A DNA stretch of 64,000 bases from Actinomadura opuntiae (GCF_030283205.1 NZ_JASNWF010000003.1:186001-250000), one strand, 5' to 3'; positions 50,272-59,313 are shown, counted from the first letter of the stretch. Made by a program: numbers and translations. The notes: a model not told the origin generated them from the sequence alone.

Positions 50272-51717
50272 TCACCGCACGTCGAACCGCGCGTTAGACC
50301 GCTTTGTCGGCGGGGTGGTTCGCCGGCGTGCCCGCTCGCGCCATTGGCGCTGGCGAATGTGGCCCAGGACGAGGATCCAGGTGCACATGGCGGTGATCAC
50401 GGTGAAGAACAGAGCGAGACCCAGCGCCGAGCCCCAGTCCAAGCTGGTGTCGTCCGTGGGCGGCGTCCGGAACGACCGCCATGCCGTTACGCCCGCCCAG
50501 ATGTCCAAAGAACCGAACAAGGCGATGACGGCGCCGCATCCCACGGTGAAGCCGAGCATGAACCGTCTGCTCTGGGGCCGCTTGATCTCCGGTTCCGGCT
50601 CGTGGTCGGCGGAAAGGACCTCATACGGCTCGATCTCGTCTCCATGTTGGAGGCTGGGGAAGTCGAGGCCGACATCGAGCCAGCCGACCCGCGCTTTGGT
50701 GCCGTAGTCGACGGCCACCTCCCGGAGCATGCCCGGCTCGTGGACGAAGCCGATGGTCAGTCCGTCGGCCACGACGACCTGGTCGCGCAGGACCCGTGCG
50801 CGGTGCCCGACGGCCAGTTCCTCTCCTCCATGGGGCGAGAACTGCACCGGCTGGACACGCGCTACGGCCACCATGGCATTCGACCCCGCGGACATGACGG
50901 TGAGGAGCCGCTTGCGTCCCTCGGTCTGCCGCGCAGGCAGCACGTCATACGCCTGGACGATGTCTCCGGGACGCACATCGAAGTGGCCCAGGACCAAGGT
51001 CCCTGCACTTCCCCGCGGAAGCTCGTCCAGCGGTCCGCCGTCTCCGTCCGCAAGGGCCAGCAGGCGCAGCGCCTCGACGACCGGCCGCCCGTCGCGCACC
51101 ACCCGCACTCGGGCACCGACCGCCAGCCTGCCTTCGGCCACGACGGCCCGCGCGACGGGCCCTGCCAGGGGATCAGCGGCGACCTCGCGGACCTCCGCTC
51201 GTCCGAGCAGGCGCCGTTGTTCCGGGAAAGGATCCTGGTACCCCAGAACAAGATCGGCTCGGACTCCCGCCGGGTTCGCGCGGACATAGGCCTGGATCTG
51301 ATCGCCGTCGAAGACGTGCCGGTGACCGATGGCCAGTATGCAACGGCCCAGGATGTCGACCCGCTCCTTGGCCTCCAGCCGGGAGTTGAGGGCGGTCCTT
51401 CTCATCAGGGCCCCGATACGGAGATCCTCGGCGATCAGCACGCCGTGCCGGAGCAGCCTCGCCCGTGCACCCCGCAGGATCTTCCCGCCTCCGTTCACCC
51501 GGCCCTCGGGAAGAAGACCGAACCCCGGTACGTCCTGGAAGCCCGAAACGGTCACCTGGCACAGCCGCTTCTCGCCGACCCAGATGGACTGCATCCCCAT
51601 GTTCATCCTCGTGACGCGATCTCCGGTGGACCCTGTTCCGGATAGGACGGGAGCGACCATGGCGTCCGTTCCAGAGCCCAGCCGCACAAGCTTGCCAGTG
51701 AACACCGGCATTCTCAC
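50272..51717 (-). CDS. Membrane protein with three IF-2 domain IV-like repeats
   Basis: 481 residues. Three repeats of about 95 residues (49-148, 169-262, 268-368), each with an 'A+V.VLRDG.VV.....I' strand pair and ending 'F+.GD.I.AYEV': RARLLRHGVLIAEDLRIGAL...VFDGDQIQAY; ARVRVVRDGRPVVEALRLLA...DVRPGDIVQAYDVL; HRARVLRDQVVVADGLTIGF...LQHGDEIEPYEVL. This is the pattern of IF-2 domain IV ('A.VRVIRDG.VVYEG.L.SL', 'I..GDIIEAYE'). Two membrane helices follow (386-410, 428-452) and a basic tail. There is no GTPase domain. GTG 51717 overlaps the stop of the small ORF upstream. Function unknown. Confidence 0.8.
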   Translation of the reverse strand: MRMPVFTGKLVRLGSGTDAMVAPVLSGTGSTGDRVTRMNMGMQSIWVGEKRLCQVTVSGFQDVPGFGLLPEGRVNGGGKILRGARARLLRHGVLIAEDLRIGALMRRTALNSRLEAKERVDILGRCILAIGHRHVFDGDQIQAYVRANPAGVRADLVLGYQDPFPEQRRLLGRAEVREVAADPLAGPVARAVVAEGRLAVGARVRVVRDGRPVVEALRLLALADGDGGPLDELPRGSAGTLVLGHFDVRPGDIVQAYDVLPARQTEGRKRLLTVMSAGSNAMVAVARVQPVQFSPHGGEELAVGHRARVLRDQVVVADGLTIGFVHEPGMLREVAVDYGTKARVGWLDVGLDFPSLQHGDEIEPYEVLSADHEPEPEIKRPQSRRFMLGFTVGCGAVIALFGSLDIWAGVTAWRSFRTPPTDDTSLDWGSALGLALFFTVITAMCTWILVLGHIRQRQWRERARRRTTPPTKRSNARFDVR

Positions 51718-51920
51718 TCGGCGGGAGGGGTGATCATCTGTTCGCCGGGGCGGTTCGGGTACGGGTGGAGATGGACCACGTGGCCGTCCACGATGCCGAC
51801 CCCGGCCTCGTCGTCGACGACGTTGAGCATCGTGCCCGCGATCGCGTGCCGGAGCGGCCCGCCGACCAGGAACTCATCCAACGCGTAGAAGACCTCGACC
51901 TTGTCACCGTGCCCGCGCAA
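51714..51920 (-). CDS. Small ORF coupled to the IF-2-like membrane protein
   Basis: 68 residues if TTG 51920 is the start (GAGGG upstream). DKVEVFYALDEFLVGGPLRH, then MLNVVDDEAGVGIVDGHVVH and LHPYPNRPGEQMITPPAE. The stop overlaps the next start (GTGA at 51717-51714), which supports translation. No family known; the first residues may be missing or the gene may begin differently. Together with 50272 it faces the SigE operon. Confidence 0.5.
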   Translation of the reverse strand: MRGHGDKVEVFYALDEFLVGGPLRHAIAGTMLNVVDDEAGVGIVDGHVVHLHPYPNRPGEQMITPPAE

Positions 51921-52058
51921 CCGGAAACCCTCGGTTCCCGACGCTGCCCGGGCTCTGCGGTCGGCTGGCGGCGGATTCGCCCCTTTTCGTTTGTGACAAA
52001 GCGATCGGCTCGCGGCGTCTGTAGGGACGGAACCGACGAACGACGCTGGGAAGGCCCG

Positions 52059-52556
52059 ATGGCCAAAGATCCGCATGGATTTCACGAGTTCGCCGCCGCG
52101 CGCGGCGCCTCGTTGTTTCGCACCGCCTGCCTGTTGTGCGGGGACCGGCACCTGGCCGAGGACCTGGTGCAGACGACGCTGGGAAAGCTGTACGCGTCGT
52201 GGCGGCGCGTGCAGCGTGCCGACAACCCGAGCGCCTACGCACGGGCCGTGCTGATGCGCACCTACCTGTCGCATGTGCGCAAGCACAGCAACCGGGAGAC
52301 GCCGTCGGGGCGGCTGCCCGAAACGGCCGCCTACGACCCCGACCAAGCGCTGCGGGTGACGCTGCTGGACGGCCTCGCGCAGCTTCCCCCGCAGGACCGC
52401 GCCGTGCTGGTCCTGCGCTACTGGGAGGACATGAGCGTGGAGGACGTGGCGTCCGCGCTGCGGCTGAGCGGCGGGGCGGTGCGCAACCGCAGCATGCGGG
52501 CGCTGGACAGGCTCCGCGAGGCGCTGGGCGAGGAGTTCGAGGAGTTCATCCGATGA
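52059..52556 (+). CDS. SigE-family RNA polymerase sigma factor
   Basis: 165 residues from ATG 52059 after GGGAAGG. FHEFAAARGASLFRTACLLC and DRHLAEDLVQTTLGKLYASW are sigma region 2; LAQLPPQDRAVLVLRYWEDM and SVEDVASALRLSGGAVRNRS are region 4 with its HTH. Size and wording are those of the actinomycete 'SigE family' of ECF factors. ATGA overlap with the following CU044_5270-like gene, which fits a sigma/regulator pair. Divergent from the IF-2-like operon with 138 bp between. Confidence 0.92.
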   Translation: MAKDPHGFHEFAAARGASLFRTACLLCGDRHLAEDLVQTTLGKLYASWRRVQRADNPSAYARAVLMRTYLSHVRKHSNRETPSGRLPETAAYDPDQALRVTLLDGLAQLPPQDRAVLVLRYWEDMSVEDVASALRLSGGAVRNRSMRALDRLREALGEEFEEFIR

Positions 52557-53551
52557 CGCGGGAACGGGACGCCGAGATGTATGGGGAAGCGGGAATGAAC
52601 GCGGTGGAGGACCGACTGGCCGAGGCGATGCGCCGCACCGCCGAAGGACTGGAGACGCCGCTGGACGGGCTCGTCAGCGGGGGCCTCGCGCGGGGGCGGC
52701 GGCGACGGCTCCGCAACCGTGCGAGCATCGCCGCCTCGGCGGTCACGGCTGCGGCCGTCGCCGCGGGCGCGGTGGTCGTGGCCGGCACCGGCGGGAACGG
52801 GACCGTTCCGCCGCGGCCGCCCGCCGTCCAGCTGGTGAGCGCGGCACAGGTGCTGGGCAAGGCCGCGCAGACGGCTGAGGCGCGCCCGCCCGTCACGCCA
52901 CGCCCCGGCCAGTGGTGGTATACCAAGGCGGTCGAGATGGGGCCCCTCGCCGAACACGGCCCCAAGCCGCACTACTCGGAGGACTGGATCAAGCTCGACG
53001 GCTCGCAGGACGCGAGCCTGCTGAACGGCAAGCTGGTGATCTACCGCCACACGGGCGAGGGGGCCAAGAACTCCAAGGCCGAAACCGACCGTCTGATGTC
53101 GCTGCCCAGCGACCCCCGGAAGCTGCGCACCCTGGTCTATCAGGAGGTGGACGCCACACCCGCCCGGGACCGGATGGTCAAGGATCGGGACGGCCAGGCC
53201 TTCCGCGACGCCGCCCAGATGCTGTGGGACGCGCCGGTCACCATGCCGCCCGCGACGCAGGCCGCTCTCTACCGGGTGCTGGCCGCAATCCCCGGCGTCA
53301 AGATCGACCGGAACGTCAAGGACGGCGCCGGACGGTCGGCCATCGCGCTGTCCCACGGGTTCGGCGAACAGTTCCTGCTGGACCCGGCCACGTACCAGAT
53401 GGTGGCGCAGCGGACGGTCAACACCGGCCGCAACGCCCCGATCTCCGCGACCAGGGGCAGGGACCCCCGCTACCACGTCCCGGTGGGGACCGTCATGTAC
53501 TCCCTCACCCGCGTGGTCACCAAGCTCGTCGACCGGGCCGGCCAGCGGTAG
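52553..53551 (+). CDS. CU044_5270 family protein (putative anti-sigma partner)
   Basis: 332 residues, ATG 52553 overlapping the sigma stop. Cytoplasmic N-terminus of about 60 residues (EDRLAEAMRRTAEGLETPLD, Arg-rich RGRRRRLRNRA), one membrane helix (ASIAASAVTAAAVAAGAVVV), and an extracytoplasmic domain with QWWYTKAVEMGPLAEHGPKP and FGEQFLLDPATYQMVAQRTV. The family usually follows SigE-type sigma genes, so it is probably the membrane sensor that holds the sigma factor. No ZAS zinc motif is present. Confidence 0.85.
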   Translation: MTRERDAEMYGEAGMNAVEDRLAEAMRRTAEGLETPLDGLVSGGLARGRRRRLRNRASIAASAVTAAAVAAGAVVVAGTGGNGTVPPRPPAVQLVSAAQVLGKAAQTAEARPPVTPRPGQWWYTKAVEMGPLAEHGPKPHYSEDWIKLDGSQDASLLNGKLVIYRHTGEGAKNSKAETDRLMSLPSDPRKLRTLVYQEVDATPARDRMVKDRDGQAFRDAAQMLWDAPVTMPPATQAALYRVLAAIPGVKIDRNVKDGAGRSAIALSHGFGEQFLLDPATYQMVAQRTVNTGRNAPISATRGRDPRYHVPVGTVMYSLTRVVTKLVDRAGQR

Positions 53552-53596
53552 AAGCGAACGACCTCGATGAAGTTCTCACGAATGGAAGGTTCTCCC

Positions 53597-54859
53597 GTGC
53601 CCGCCATGAAGGGCAGCGTGATCCGCGCCGGTGCCGTCGCGACGATGCTGGCGGCCGTGGTGGCGGCTCCACCGGCGGCCGCGGCGATGGCCGGCACAGA
53701 GGCGACGCCCGCGGTGAAGACGGCAGGGTCCGACGGGTGGCAGCGCTTCGAGGTCCCCGTCCGGGGAAGGGCGAACCTGCTCAGCGTCAGCACGACGGGA
53801 CCCGACGCGGCCTGGGCCGGGGGGTTCACCCTCAACGAGGACAGCCCGGGCCCGCAACCCTCCGGTGCCGCTTTGCCGCAAACCTCCGGGACCATGATGC
53901 CCCGGCGCCCTGTGGCCGCGTCCGGTGAAGACTGCTACGGCAGGGACACCTTCATCTCCCTCATGATGCGCTGGGACGGGCGCCGCTGGCAGCAGTCGCC
54001 CATCCCCAAGGTCGGCCGCGTCAACCATGTCAACGCGTCGAGCACGAACGATGTCTGGGCGTCGGCCGACTGCGGTCTCCTGCACTGGGACGGGCGGAAT
54101 TGGTCATCGGTGCCGATCGAGGCGGTCCCCGACGCGCAGCAGTCCGCCGCCGAAGCGGTCAAGGCCGTCGGCCCGGAGAACGCCTGGCTCACCGGCGGTA
54201 CCTATGACAGCGGCACGGAGGTCATGCGCGGGATCGTCCAGCGGTGGGACGGACAGCGCTGGCGGAACGTCCCGCTCCCCGACCTCGGCGACAACTTCAG
54301 CCTCGACGCCATCGACGCGCAGGGCCCGCGTGATGTGTGGGCCGCGGGGACGGACTTCACGGGCGGCGACGCCCAACGCGAGCAACTGCTGCTCCTGCAC
54401 TGGAACGGGCGCGGCTGGAAGCGGCTGCCCGAGCCGTCCACCGGCGAATGGACGAACCGGCTCACCAGCGTGCGCATGGTGGCGGCGAACGACGTCTGGG
54501 TCTCCGGCTGGGGCAAACGCACCCCCGACGGCGCCGAGATCCGCCGCCCGCTGCTTCTGCACTGGGACGGCGGCGAATGGTCCACCGCGAACACACCGGA
54601 CGGGCGCGGTGAGCTGTTCGACATGGCGGTGAGCGGCGGCCGGGCACTTGCCGTCGGCGACACCTTCACGCCGTCGGAGACCGACTACACGGCGTATGCG
54701 CTGCGCCGCACCCGGACCGGCTGGCGGAGGCAAGCGGTCCCGGCGGTGGGAAAGGCGTCCTTGTTCGGGCTCGCGCCGGTTCCCGGCGGCGGCCTTTGGA
54801 GCGTCGGCGCAACCGGGGATGACGAGCACATGCGTCCGCTCATCGCCCGCTGGAGGTAA
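53597..54859 (+). CDS. Secreted beta-propeller-like repeat protein
   Basis: 420 residues from GTG 53597 (GGAAGG upstream); ATG 53567 would add 10. Signal peptide KGSVIRAGAVATMLAAVVAA, cut near AAAAMA. The mature protein is built of repeats with 'W.G..W...P.P' and 'NDVWA.G' turns: RWDGRRWQQSPIPK, HWDGRNWSSVPIEA, RWDGQRWRNVPLPD, HWNGRGWKRLPEPS, HWDGGEWSTANTPD, a six-bladed-propeller-like array. Follows the sigma operon by 45 bases and is a probable part of the same regulon. Role unknown. Confidence 0.82.
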   Translation: MPAMKGSVIRAGAVATMLAAVVAAPPAAAAMAGTEATPAVKTAGSDGWQRFEVPVRGRANLLSVSTTGPDAAWAGGFTLNEDSPGPQPSGAALPQTSGTMMPRRPVAASGEDCYGRDTFISLMMRWDGRRWQQSPIPKVGRVNHVNASSTNDVWASADCGLLHWDGRNWSSVPIEAVPDAQQSAAEAVKAVGPENAWLTGGTYDSGTEVMRGIVQRWDGQRWRNVPLPDLGDNFSLDAIDAQGPRDVWAAGTDFTGGDAQREQLLLLHWNGRGWKRLPEPSTGEWTNRLTSVRMVAANDVWVSGWGKRTPDGAEIRRPLLLHWDGGEWSTANTPDGRGELFDMAVSGGRALAVGDTFTPSETDYTAYALRRTRTGWRRQAVPAVGKASLFGLAPVPGGGLWSVGATGDDEHMRPLIARWR

Positions 54860-54949
54860 CCCTCCGTCCGAGGCCGCGCCTGCAGCGTTCAGCCCGGGGC
54901 CGTCAGTGCCTGGGCGACGGGGCGGGTCGGCCTGTCGTCAAGGACGCCG

Positions 54950-55399
54950 TCACCAAGTGCACGCGAGCGCGTTGAACCTGGTCAGCGCCAGGCGCGAGGC
55001 CCATCGTCGGCGGCAGAGACGGCGGGCTGCTTCCAGGCCGTTGTTCGTCTTGCGGATGATGTCGCGGCGGCGGTCCTCGGCCAGAGCGAGGGCCAGGTCC
55101 AGGATCAGAGAACGTTCGGTGTGCTCGCCGGCGGCGATGCCCTCGTGTAGATAGGGGTAGCCGGTGGCCTGGAAGACGCCGGCGTCACGGGCCAGGCAGT
55201 GCACGCAGCCACGCTCGCGGAACCAGCGCAGCACCAGCACCGCTTGGCGAAACGAGCCCGGCGCCCGCGAGCCCTTCGGGGTGCGCAGCCGCCTGCGGTT
55301 CGCATCAGGCAGACGGGCCAAGCGCTCCATCACGGGGCGCGGGACGTCGGGCACGGCAACATAGGTGACCGACGTGAAACCCCTGGTTCTCCCGGACAT
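54950..55399 (-). pseudogene. IS5-like transposase family, broken
   Basis: ARLPDANRRRLRTPKGSRAP and SFRQAVLVLRWFRERGCVHC with ATGYPYLHEGIAAG are the N-terminal HTH region of a common IS5-group transposase ('RQAVLVLRWFRD....LARD.GVS.ATGYRYLHEGI'). Past residue 95 the text no longer fits and the DDE domain is missing. The frame is open for 149 codons, but it is not a complete transposase. Confidence 0.55.
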
Positions 55400-55801
55400 G
55401 ATCTTGGCAGACCTGCCCTACCAGGGGCTTCACGGCTCCCCGAACTCGGTGCACCGCCCGGCCCGTTGCACCAGACCGAAAGATCCACTCGCTGAGAAGA
55501 CCTCAGTGGATAGGAGCCAGGCTGGGCGCAGCCCCAGGTCCCGGTTGCCTATGCGGCCGCACCCGTTGAACCGGCACGCGGCACGCTCGTAGGACGGTCG
55601 GCCGCATAGGTTGCCCAGGTCCAGCTCACACCGGCAGTTCTTCAGGGCGGCCCCACAGCCGGCGGACCCTGGCGGAGAACGGCCTGCCGGGCCATGGTCG
55701 AGCGGGGCTTCTTGCTGAAATGGCAAAGCGGGTCCGCGGGATCGCGGAACCTGGCACATGATCGTGATGTACCGGCGGCGAGGATCGGCTGAGGAGGAAT
55801 C
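55400..55801. other. Gap with a perfect inverted repeat
   Basis: No supported gene. Holds the inverted repeat at 55548-55610 and, at the end, the ribosome site GAGGAGG of the epoxide hydrolase. Confidence 0.4.
55548..55610. repeat. 12-bp perfect inverted repeat
   Basis: CCTATGCGGCCG (55548-55559) and CGGCCGCATAGG (55599-55610) with a 39-base spacer; CCCAGGTCC stands just outside each arm (55533-55541 and 55614-55622). Purpose unknown; perhaps the scar of a small mobile element. Confidence 0.6.
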
Positions 55802-56785
55802 ATGGCACAGGCGGCTCAGGCCACGCGGACGCACCGCATGGTGCCGTCCCCGGCGGGGCGGATCCACCTGGTCGAGCAGGGCGCGGGGCCGCTGGTGCTG
55901 CTGCTGCACGGATTCCCCGAGACCTGGCATTGCTGGCGCCGCCAGCTCCCGGTGCTGGCCGCCGCCGGTTACCGGGCGGTGGCCGTGGACGTGCGCGGGT
56001 ACGGCCGCTCGTCCAAGCCGGAGCCGGTGGCGGCCTACCGGATGCTGGAACTGGTCGCCGACAACGTCGCGGTGGTGCACGCCCTGGGCGAGGAGACGGC
56101 GGTCATCATCGGACACGACTGGGGGGCGACGATCGCCGCCGACAGCGCCCTGGTCCGGCCGGAGGTCTTCACCGCCGTTGGGCTGCTGAGCGTGCCCTAC
56201 ACCCCTCGCGGCGGCCCGCGGCCCAGCGAGACCTTCGCCGCGATGGGCGGCGAGGAGGAGTTCTACGTCGGCTACTTCCAGGAGCCGGGCCGCGCCGAGG
56301 GCGAGATCGAACCGGACGTCCGCGGCTGGCTGGCGGGCTTCTACGCCGCGCTGTCGGCCGACACCATGCCCGCGCCCGGCCGGCCCGACCCCCATTTCGT
56401 GGCGCCCGGGGCCCGGCTGCGCGACCGGTTCCCGTCCGGCCCGCCGTCCTGGCTCGGTCGGCAGGAGTTGGACCTCTACGCCGCGGAGTTCGAACGGACC
56501 GGTTTCACCGGCGCTCTCAACCGCTACCGGAACATGGACCGGGACTGGGAGGACCTGGCCCCCTGGGACGCGGCGCCCATCGTCCAGCCGTCCCTGTTCA
56601 TCGGCGGCGCGCAGGACGCCTCCACCACCTGGCTGGCCGACGCGATCGACGCCTACCCCACCACCCTGCCCGGCCTGCTCTCCTGCCACATCCTCGACGA
56701 GTGCGGACACTGGATCCAGCGGGAACGCCCCGACGAGGTGAACCGGCTGCTGACCGGCTGGCTCGCATCCCTGCCGGCCACCTGA
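55802..56785 (+). CDS. Epoxide-hydrolase-like alpha/beta hydrolase
   Basis: 327 residues from ATG 55802 after GAGGAGGAA. LLLHGFPETWHCWRRQLPVL carries the HGxP oxyanion motif, IIGHDWGATIAADSA the nucleophile Asp106, and DECGHWIQRERPDEV the catalytic His (about 303). An Asp nucleophile with HGFPE is typical of soluble epoxide hydrolases and of fluoroacetate dehalogenase-like enzymes. Tyr residues in the cap (FYVGYFQEPG) fit an epoxide hydrolase. Stand-alone gene ended by a strong terminator. Confidence 0.9.
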   Translation: MAQAAQATRTHRMVPSPAGRIHLVEQGAGPLVLLLHGFPETWHCWRRQLPVLAAAGYRAVAVDVRGYGRSSKPEPVAAYRMLELVADNVAVVHALGEETAVIIGHDWGATIAADSALVRPEVFTAVGLLSVPYTPRGGPRPSETFAAMGGEEEFYVGYFQEPGRAEGEIEPDVRGWLAGFYAALSADTMPAPGRPDPHFVAPGARLRDRFPSGPPSWLGRQELDLYAAEFERTGFTGALNRYRNMDRDWEDLAPWDAAPIVQPSLFIGGAQDASTTWLADAIDAYPTTLPGLLSCHILDECGHWIQRERPDEVNRLLTGWLASLPAT

Positions 56786-56897
56786 ACCTCGCCCGCAACG
56801 CCAGTGCCGTCGGGTGGTCCCGGCGGCCCGAGCCGCGGAACGCCGTGGTGGCTTCGAGCGCGGCCCGTCCGGTCGTCACCTGGTTCACCGATGGGAT

Positions 56898-56940
56898 CCA
56901 GGCCGGGCGCAACGGCGCCCGGCCTGGACGTTTCGTTTCG
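56898..56940 (+). terminator. Strong terminator after epoxide hydrolase
   Basis: CCAGGCCGGGCGC and GCGCCCGGCCTGG form a perfect 13-bp stem with a 4-base loop, followed by ACGTTTCGTTTCGG. Confidence 0.75.
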
Positions 56941-57082
56941 GTTCAGAGGATCTGCTCAGTTCCGGAACGACACGCGCCGGTCAAGGCCCCCGGCGTAGTG
57001 GGGTTATGTCTGGAAGAACCGTGCCCGCGGTGCGATCATCATCCCTGCCGTGGACCGGCCGGCCGCAGGCTGCCGGGTGAGG

Positions 57083-57616
57083 TCAGCGCGGTACATAGGT
57101 GAGGATGACCGACCCGTTCTGCAGTCGTTTCTCGTTGGTGAGCCTGAGGTCCAGCCCTGCGGTGTCCACGTGTTCGAAGAGCCGTTGCCCCGAGCCGGCC
57201 ACGACGGGCATGTACCAGAAGCGGAACTCGTCGATCAGGTGGTCTTGGACGAGGGTGGCGTCGAAACGAGTGGTGCCGTACTTGATGAGGTCCTTGCCCG
57301 GCTGCTTCTTCAGCTTCGCGATCGCGCCGGACGGGTCGGGGCCCAGCAGGGTGGCGTTCCATGTGGTCTCGACCAGTGATCGGGACGCGACGTGCTTGGG
57401 CATGGCGTTGATGCGGTCGATGTAGGGGTTGCCGGTGACGTGGCCCCAGTTGGCGTAGAAGGTCTCGTAGGTCTTCCGCCCCATGACGAACGCGTCGTGG
57501 TTGCCGAGTTGTTCGAGCGAGTACGCCGAGGACTCGGCGTCGAAGAGGGCCCAGTGTTCAGGGGCTTCGATGACGCCGTCCAGCGTGACGAGCGTCGACT
57601 CGATGAGTTTGCGCAC
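57083..57616 (-). CDS. Dihydrofolate-reductase-like (RibD C-terminal) family protein
   Basis: 177 residues from GTG 57616 (AGGAGAA upstream). LIESTLVTLDGVIEAPEHW is the first strand and loop with 'TLDG.IE', AFVMGRKTYETFYANWG the conserved 'GR.TYE..', and DLIKYGTTRFDATLVQDHLI the cofactor-side helix. Same superfamily as 5508 but only distantly similar. Separated by 61 bases from the MFS gene upstream on the same strand, so perhaps co-transcribed with it. Confidence 0.87.
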   Translation of the reverse strand: MRKLIESTLVTLDGVIEAPEHWALFDAESSAYSLEQLGNHDAFVMGRKTYETFYANWGHVTGNPYIDRINAMPKHVASRSLVETTWNATLLGPDPSGAIAKLKKQPGKDLIKYGTTRFDATLVQDHLIDEFRFWYMPVVAGSGQRLFEHVDTAGLDLRLTNEKRLQNGSVILTYVPR

Positions 57617-57677
57617 GGTGGTTCTCCTGGCTCTGTGTGGATGAGGTTTCCGGCCGCCTCGGCGATGACCGCGGTGG

Positions 57678-59162
57678 TCAGTCGGCGGGCGCGGGCTCTG
57701 GGACTTGGCTTTGCAGGACGGTGGTGGTCCCTGCGATGTCGGTACGCCTGATGAGCAGTAAGGCGATGGGGATTCCGGCCAGGGCGACGAGTCCGCAGAC
57801 CCAGAAGGCGGTGTGGAATCCGCCGGTGAGCGCGCCTGCGATGGTGTGGCCCTGGATGCGGAGGTCGCGGGTGCGGGTGGCCGCCACGGTGGAGGCGATG
57901 GCGATCCCGACGGCGCCGCCGAGTTGCTGGGAGGAGTCGATGAGACCGGAGGCGACGCCCGCGTCCCGTTCGGTGACGCCGACCAGGGCTCCGATCGATA
58001 CCGGAATGAAGATCCAGGTGACGGTGCCGGTGAGGAGGAAGGGGCCGGCCAGGCTCGCCCAGAAGCCGCCGTGGGCGGGCGCCTGGGTCGCCCACAGGAT
58101 CCCGGCGCCGGTCAGGGTCAGTCCGGCCGCCAGCACCAGTCTGATGGAGGTGCGGGTGACGAGCATCTGCGCCGGCCCGGCGAGGACCACTCCGGTCAGG
58201 CCGACGGTGAGCCAGGCGAGGCCGGTGCTCATCGCGGAGTAGCCGAGCACTTGCTGCATGTAGAGGGTGCCGATGAAGATGTACCCGTAGAAGCTCGCGC
58301 CGAGCAGGAACCCGACGGCGTTGGACCCGGCGAGGGTGCTCAGCCGGAACAGGCGCAGCGGCAGCAGCGGCGCTTGTGCCCTGGCTTCGATGGCCACGAA
58401 CGCGACCAGCAGGGCAGCCGACGCCGCGATCGGCGCCAGGGTCCGGGCGGCCGTCCACCCGGCGGTCGGCGCCTGCGAGATGGCGTACACCATGATCGCT
58501 AGAGCGGCGGTCACGGTGACGGCGCCGAGCGGGTCGTAGCGGCGGCGTGCGTCGCTCAGCCTGCTCTCCGGCACCACACGCCGGGTCAGGAGCAGCGCGG
58601 CCCCGCCGACGACCACGTTCAGGTAGAAGATGTACGGCCAGCCGGCGTAGCGGGTGAGGGCGCCGCCGGCCAGCACGCCGACGGTCGCGCCGCTGGCGCC
58701 GATGGCGCCCCACAGGCCGAGTGCCTTGTTGCGTTCGGTGCCCTCGGTGAACATGTTCATCACGATCGACAGCGCGGCGGGCAGCACCAGGGCGGCGCCC
58801 AGGCCCTGGACGCCCCGCATGACGATCAGGAAGATGCCGCTGGTGGCCAGGGCGCAGGCCAGCGAGGCCGCGGTGAACAACGCCAGCCCGGCGGTGAACA
58901 CGCGCCTGCGTCCGAGCAGGTCAGCGGCTCGGCCGCCCAGCAGCAGGAACCCGCCGAAGGTGAGCGCGTAGGCGGTCACCACCCACTGCAGGTCCGCCTG
59001 CGCGAGGCTGAGCCTGCGGCCGATCGTCGGCAACGCGACGTTGACGATCAGCATGTCGACCGCCGTCATGAAGTACGCCACGGCCAGCAGCGAGAACGCC
59101 CGCCACCGGTGCGCCCGGCCCGATGGCGCGGCCTTGCCGGCGCCGATCTCCACCGCGGTCAC
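57678..59162 (-). CDS. MFS drug exporter, DHA2 family
   Basis: 494 residues. TAVDMLIVNVALPTIGRRLS in helix 1, GGRAADLLGRRRVFTAGLAL motif A, and GASGATVGVLAGGALTRYAG motif C; about 14 hydrophobic segments. Start GTG 59162. It lies 151 bases downstream of the ECF sigma gene end on the same strand; a separate transcript is likely. The RibD-like gene follows. Confidence 0.93.
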   Translation of the reverse strand: MTAVEIGAGKAAPSGRAHRWRAFSLLAVAYFMTAVDMLIVNVALPTIGRRLSLAQADLQWVVTAYALTFGGFLLLGGRAADLLGRRRVFTAGLALFTAASLACALATSGIFLIVMRGVQGLGAALVLPAALSIVMNMFTEGTERNKALGLWGAIGASGATVGVLAGGALTRYAGWPYIFYLNVVVGGAALLLTRRVVPESRLSDARRRYDPLGAVTVTAALAIMVYAISQAPTAGWTAARTLAPIAASAALLVAFVAIEARAQAPLLPLRLFRLSTLAGSNAVGFLLGASFYGYIFIGTLYMQQVLGYSAMSTGLAWLTVGLTGVVLAGPAQMLVTRTSIRLVLAAGLTLTGAGILWATQAPAHGGFWASLAGPFLLTGTVTWIFIPVSIGALVGVTERDAGVASGLIDSSQQLGGAVGIAIASTVAATRTRDLRIQGHTIAGALTGGFHTAFWVCGLVALAGIPIALLLIRRTDIAGTTTVLQSQVPEPAPAD

Positions 59163-59313
59163 GGCTGCGTCCGCTCGTTCGGGTCCTGGGCGCGCGGTCG
59201 CCGGCGGGGGTCCTTCATGCGGTGTGTTGACGGCTCTGGCATCGGTCTCTCCTGGACTGATCGGGTGATCTCAGGAGGAGGACGAATGGCGGGCGCCGGA
59301 ACCGGACACGCCG

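Noticed and set aside
54084..54612. Alternative frames inside the secreted propeller gene
   Set aside because: The propeller repeats and signal peptide fix the frame; others are shadows.
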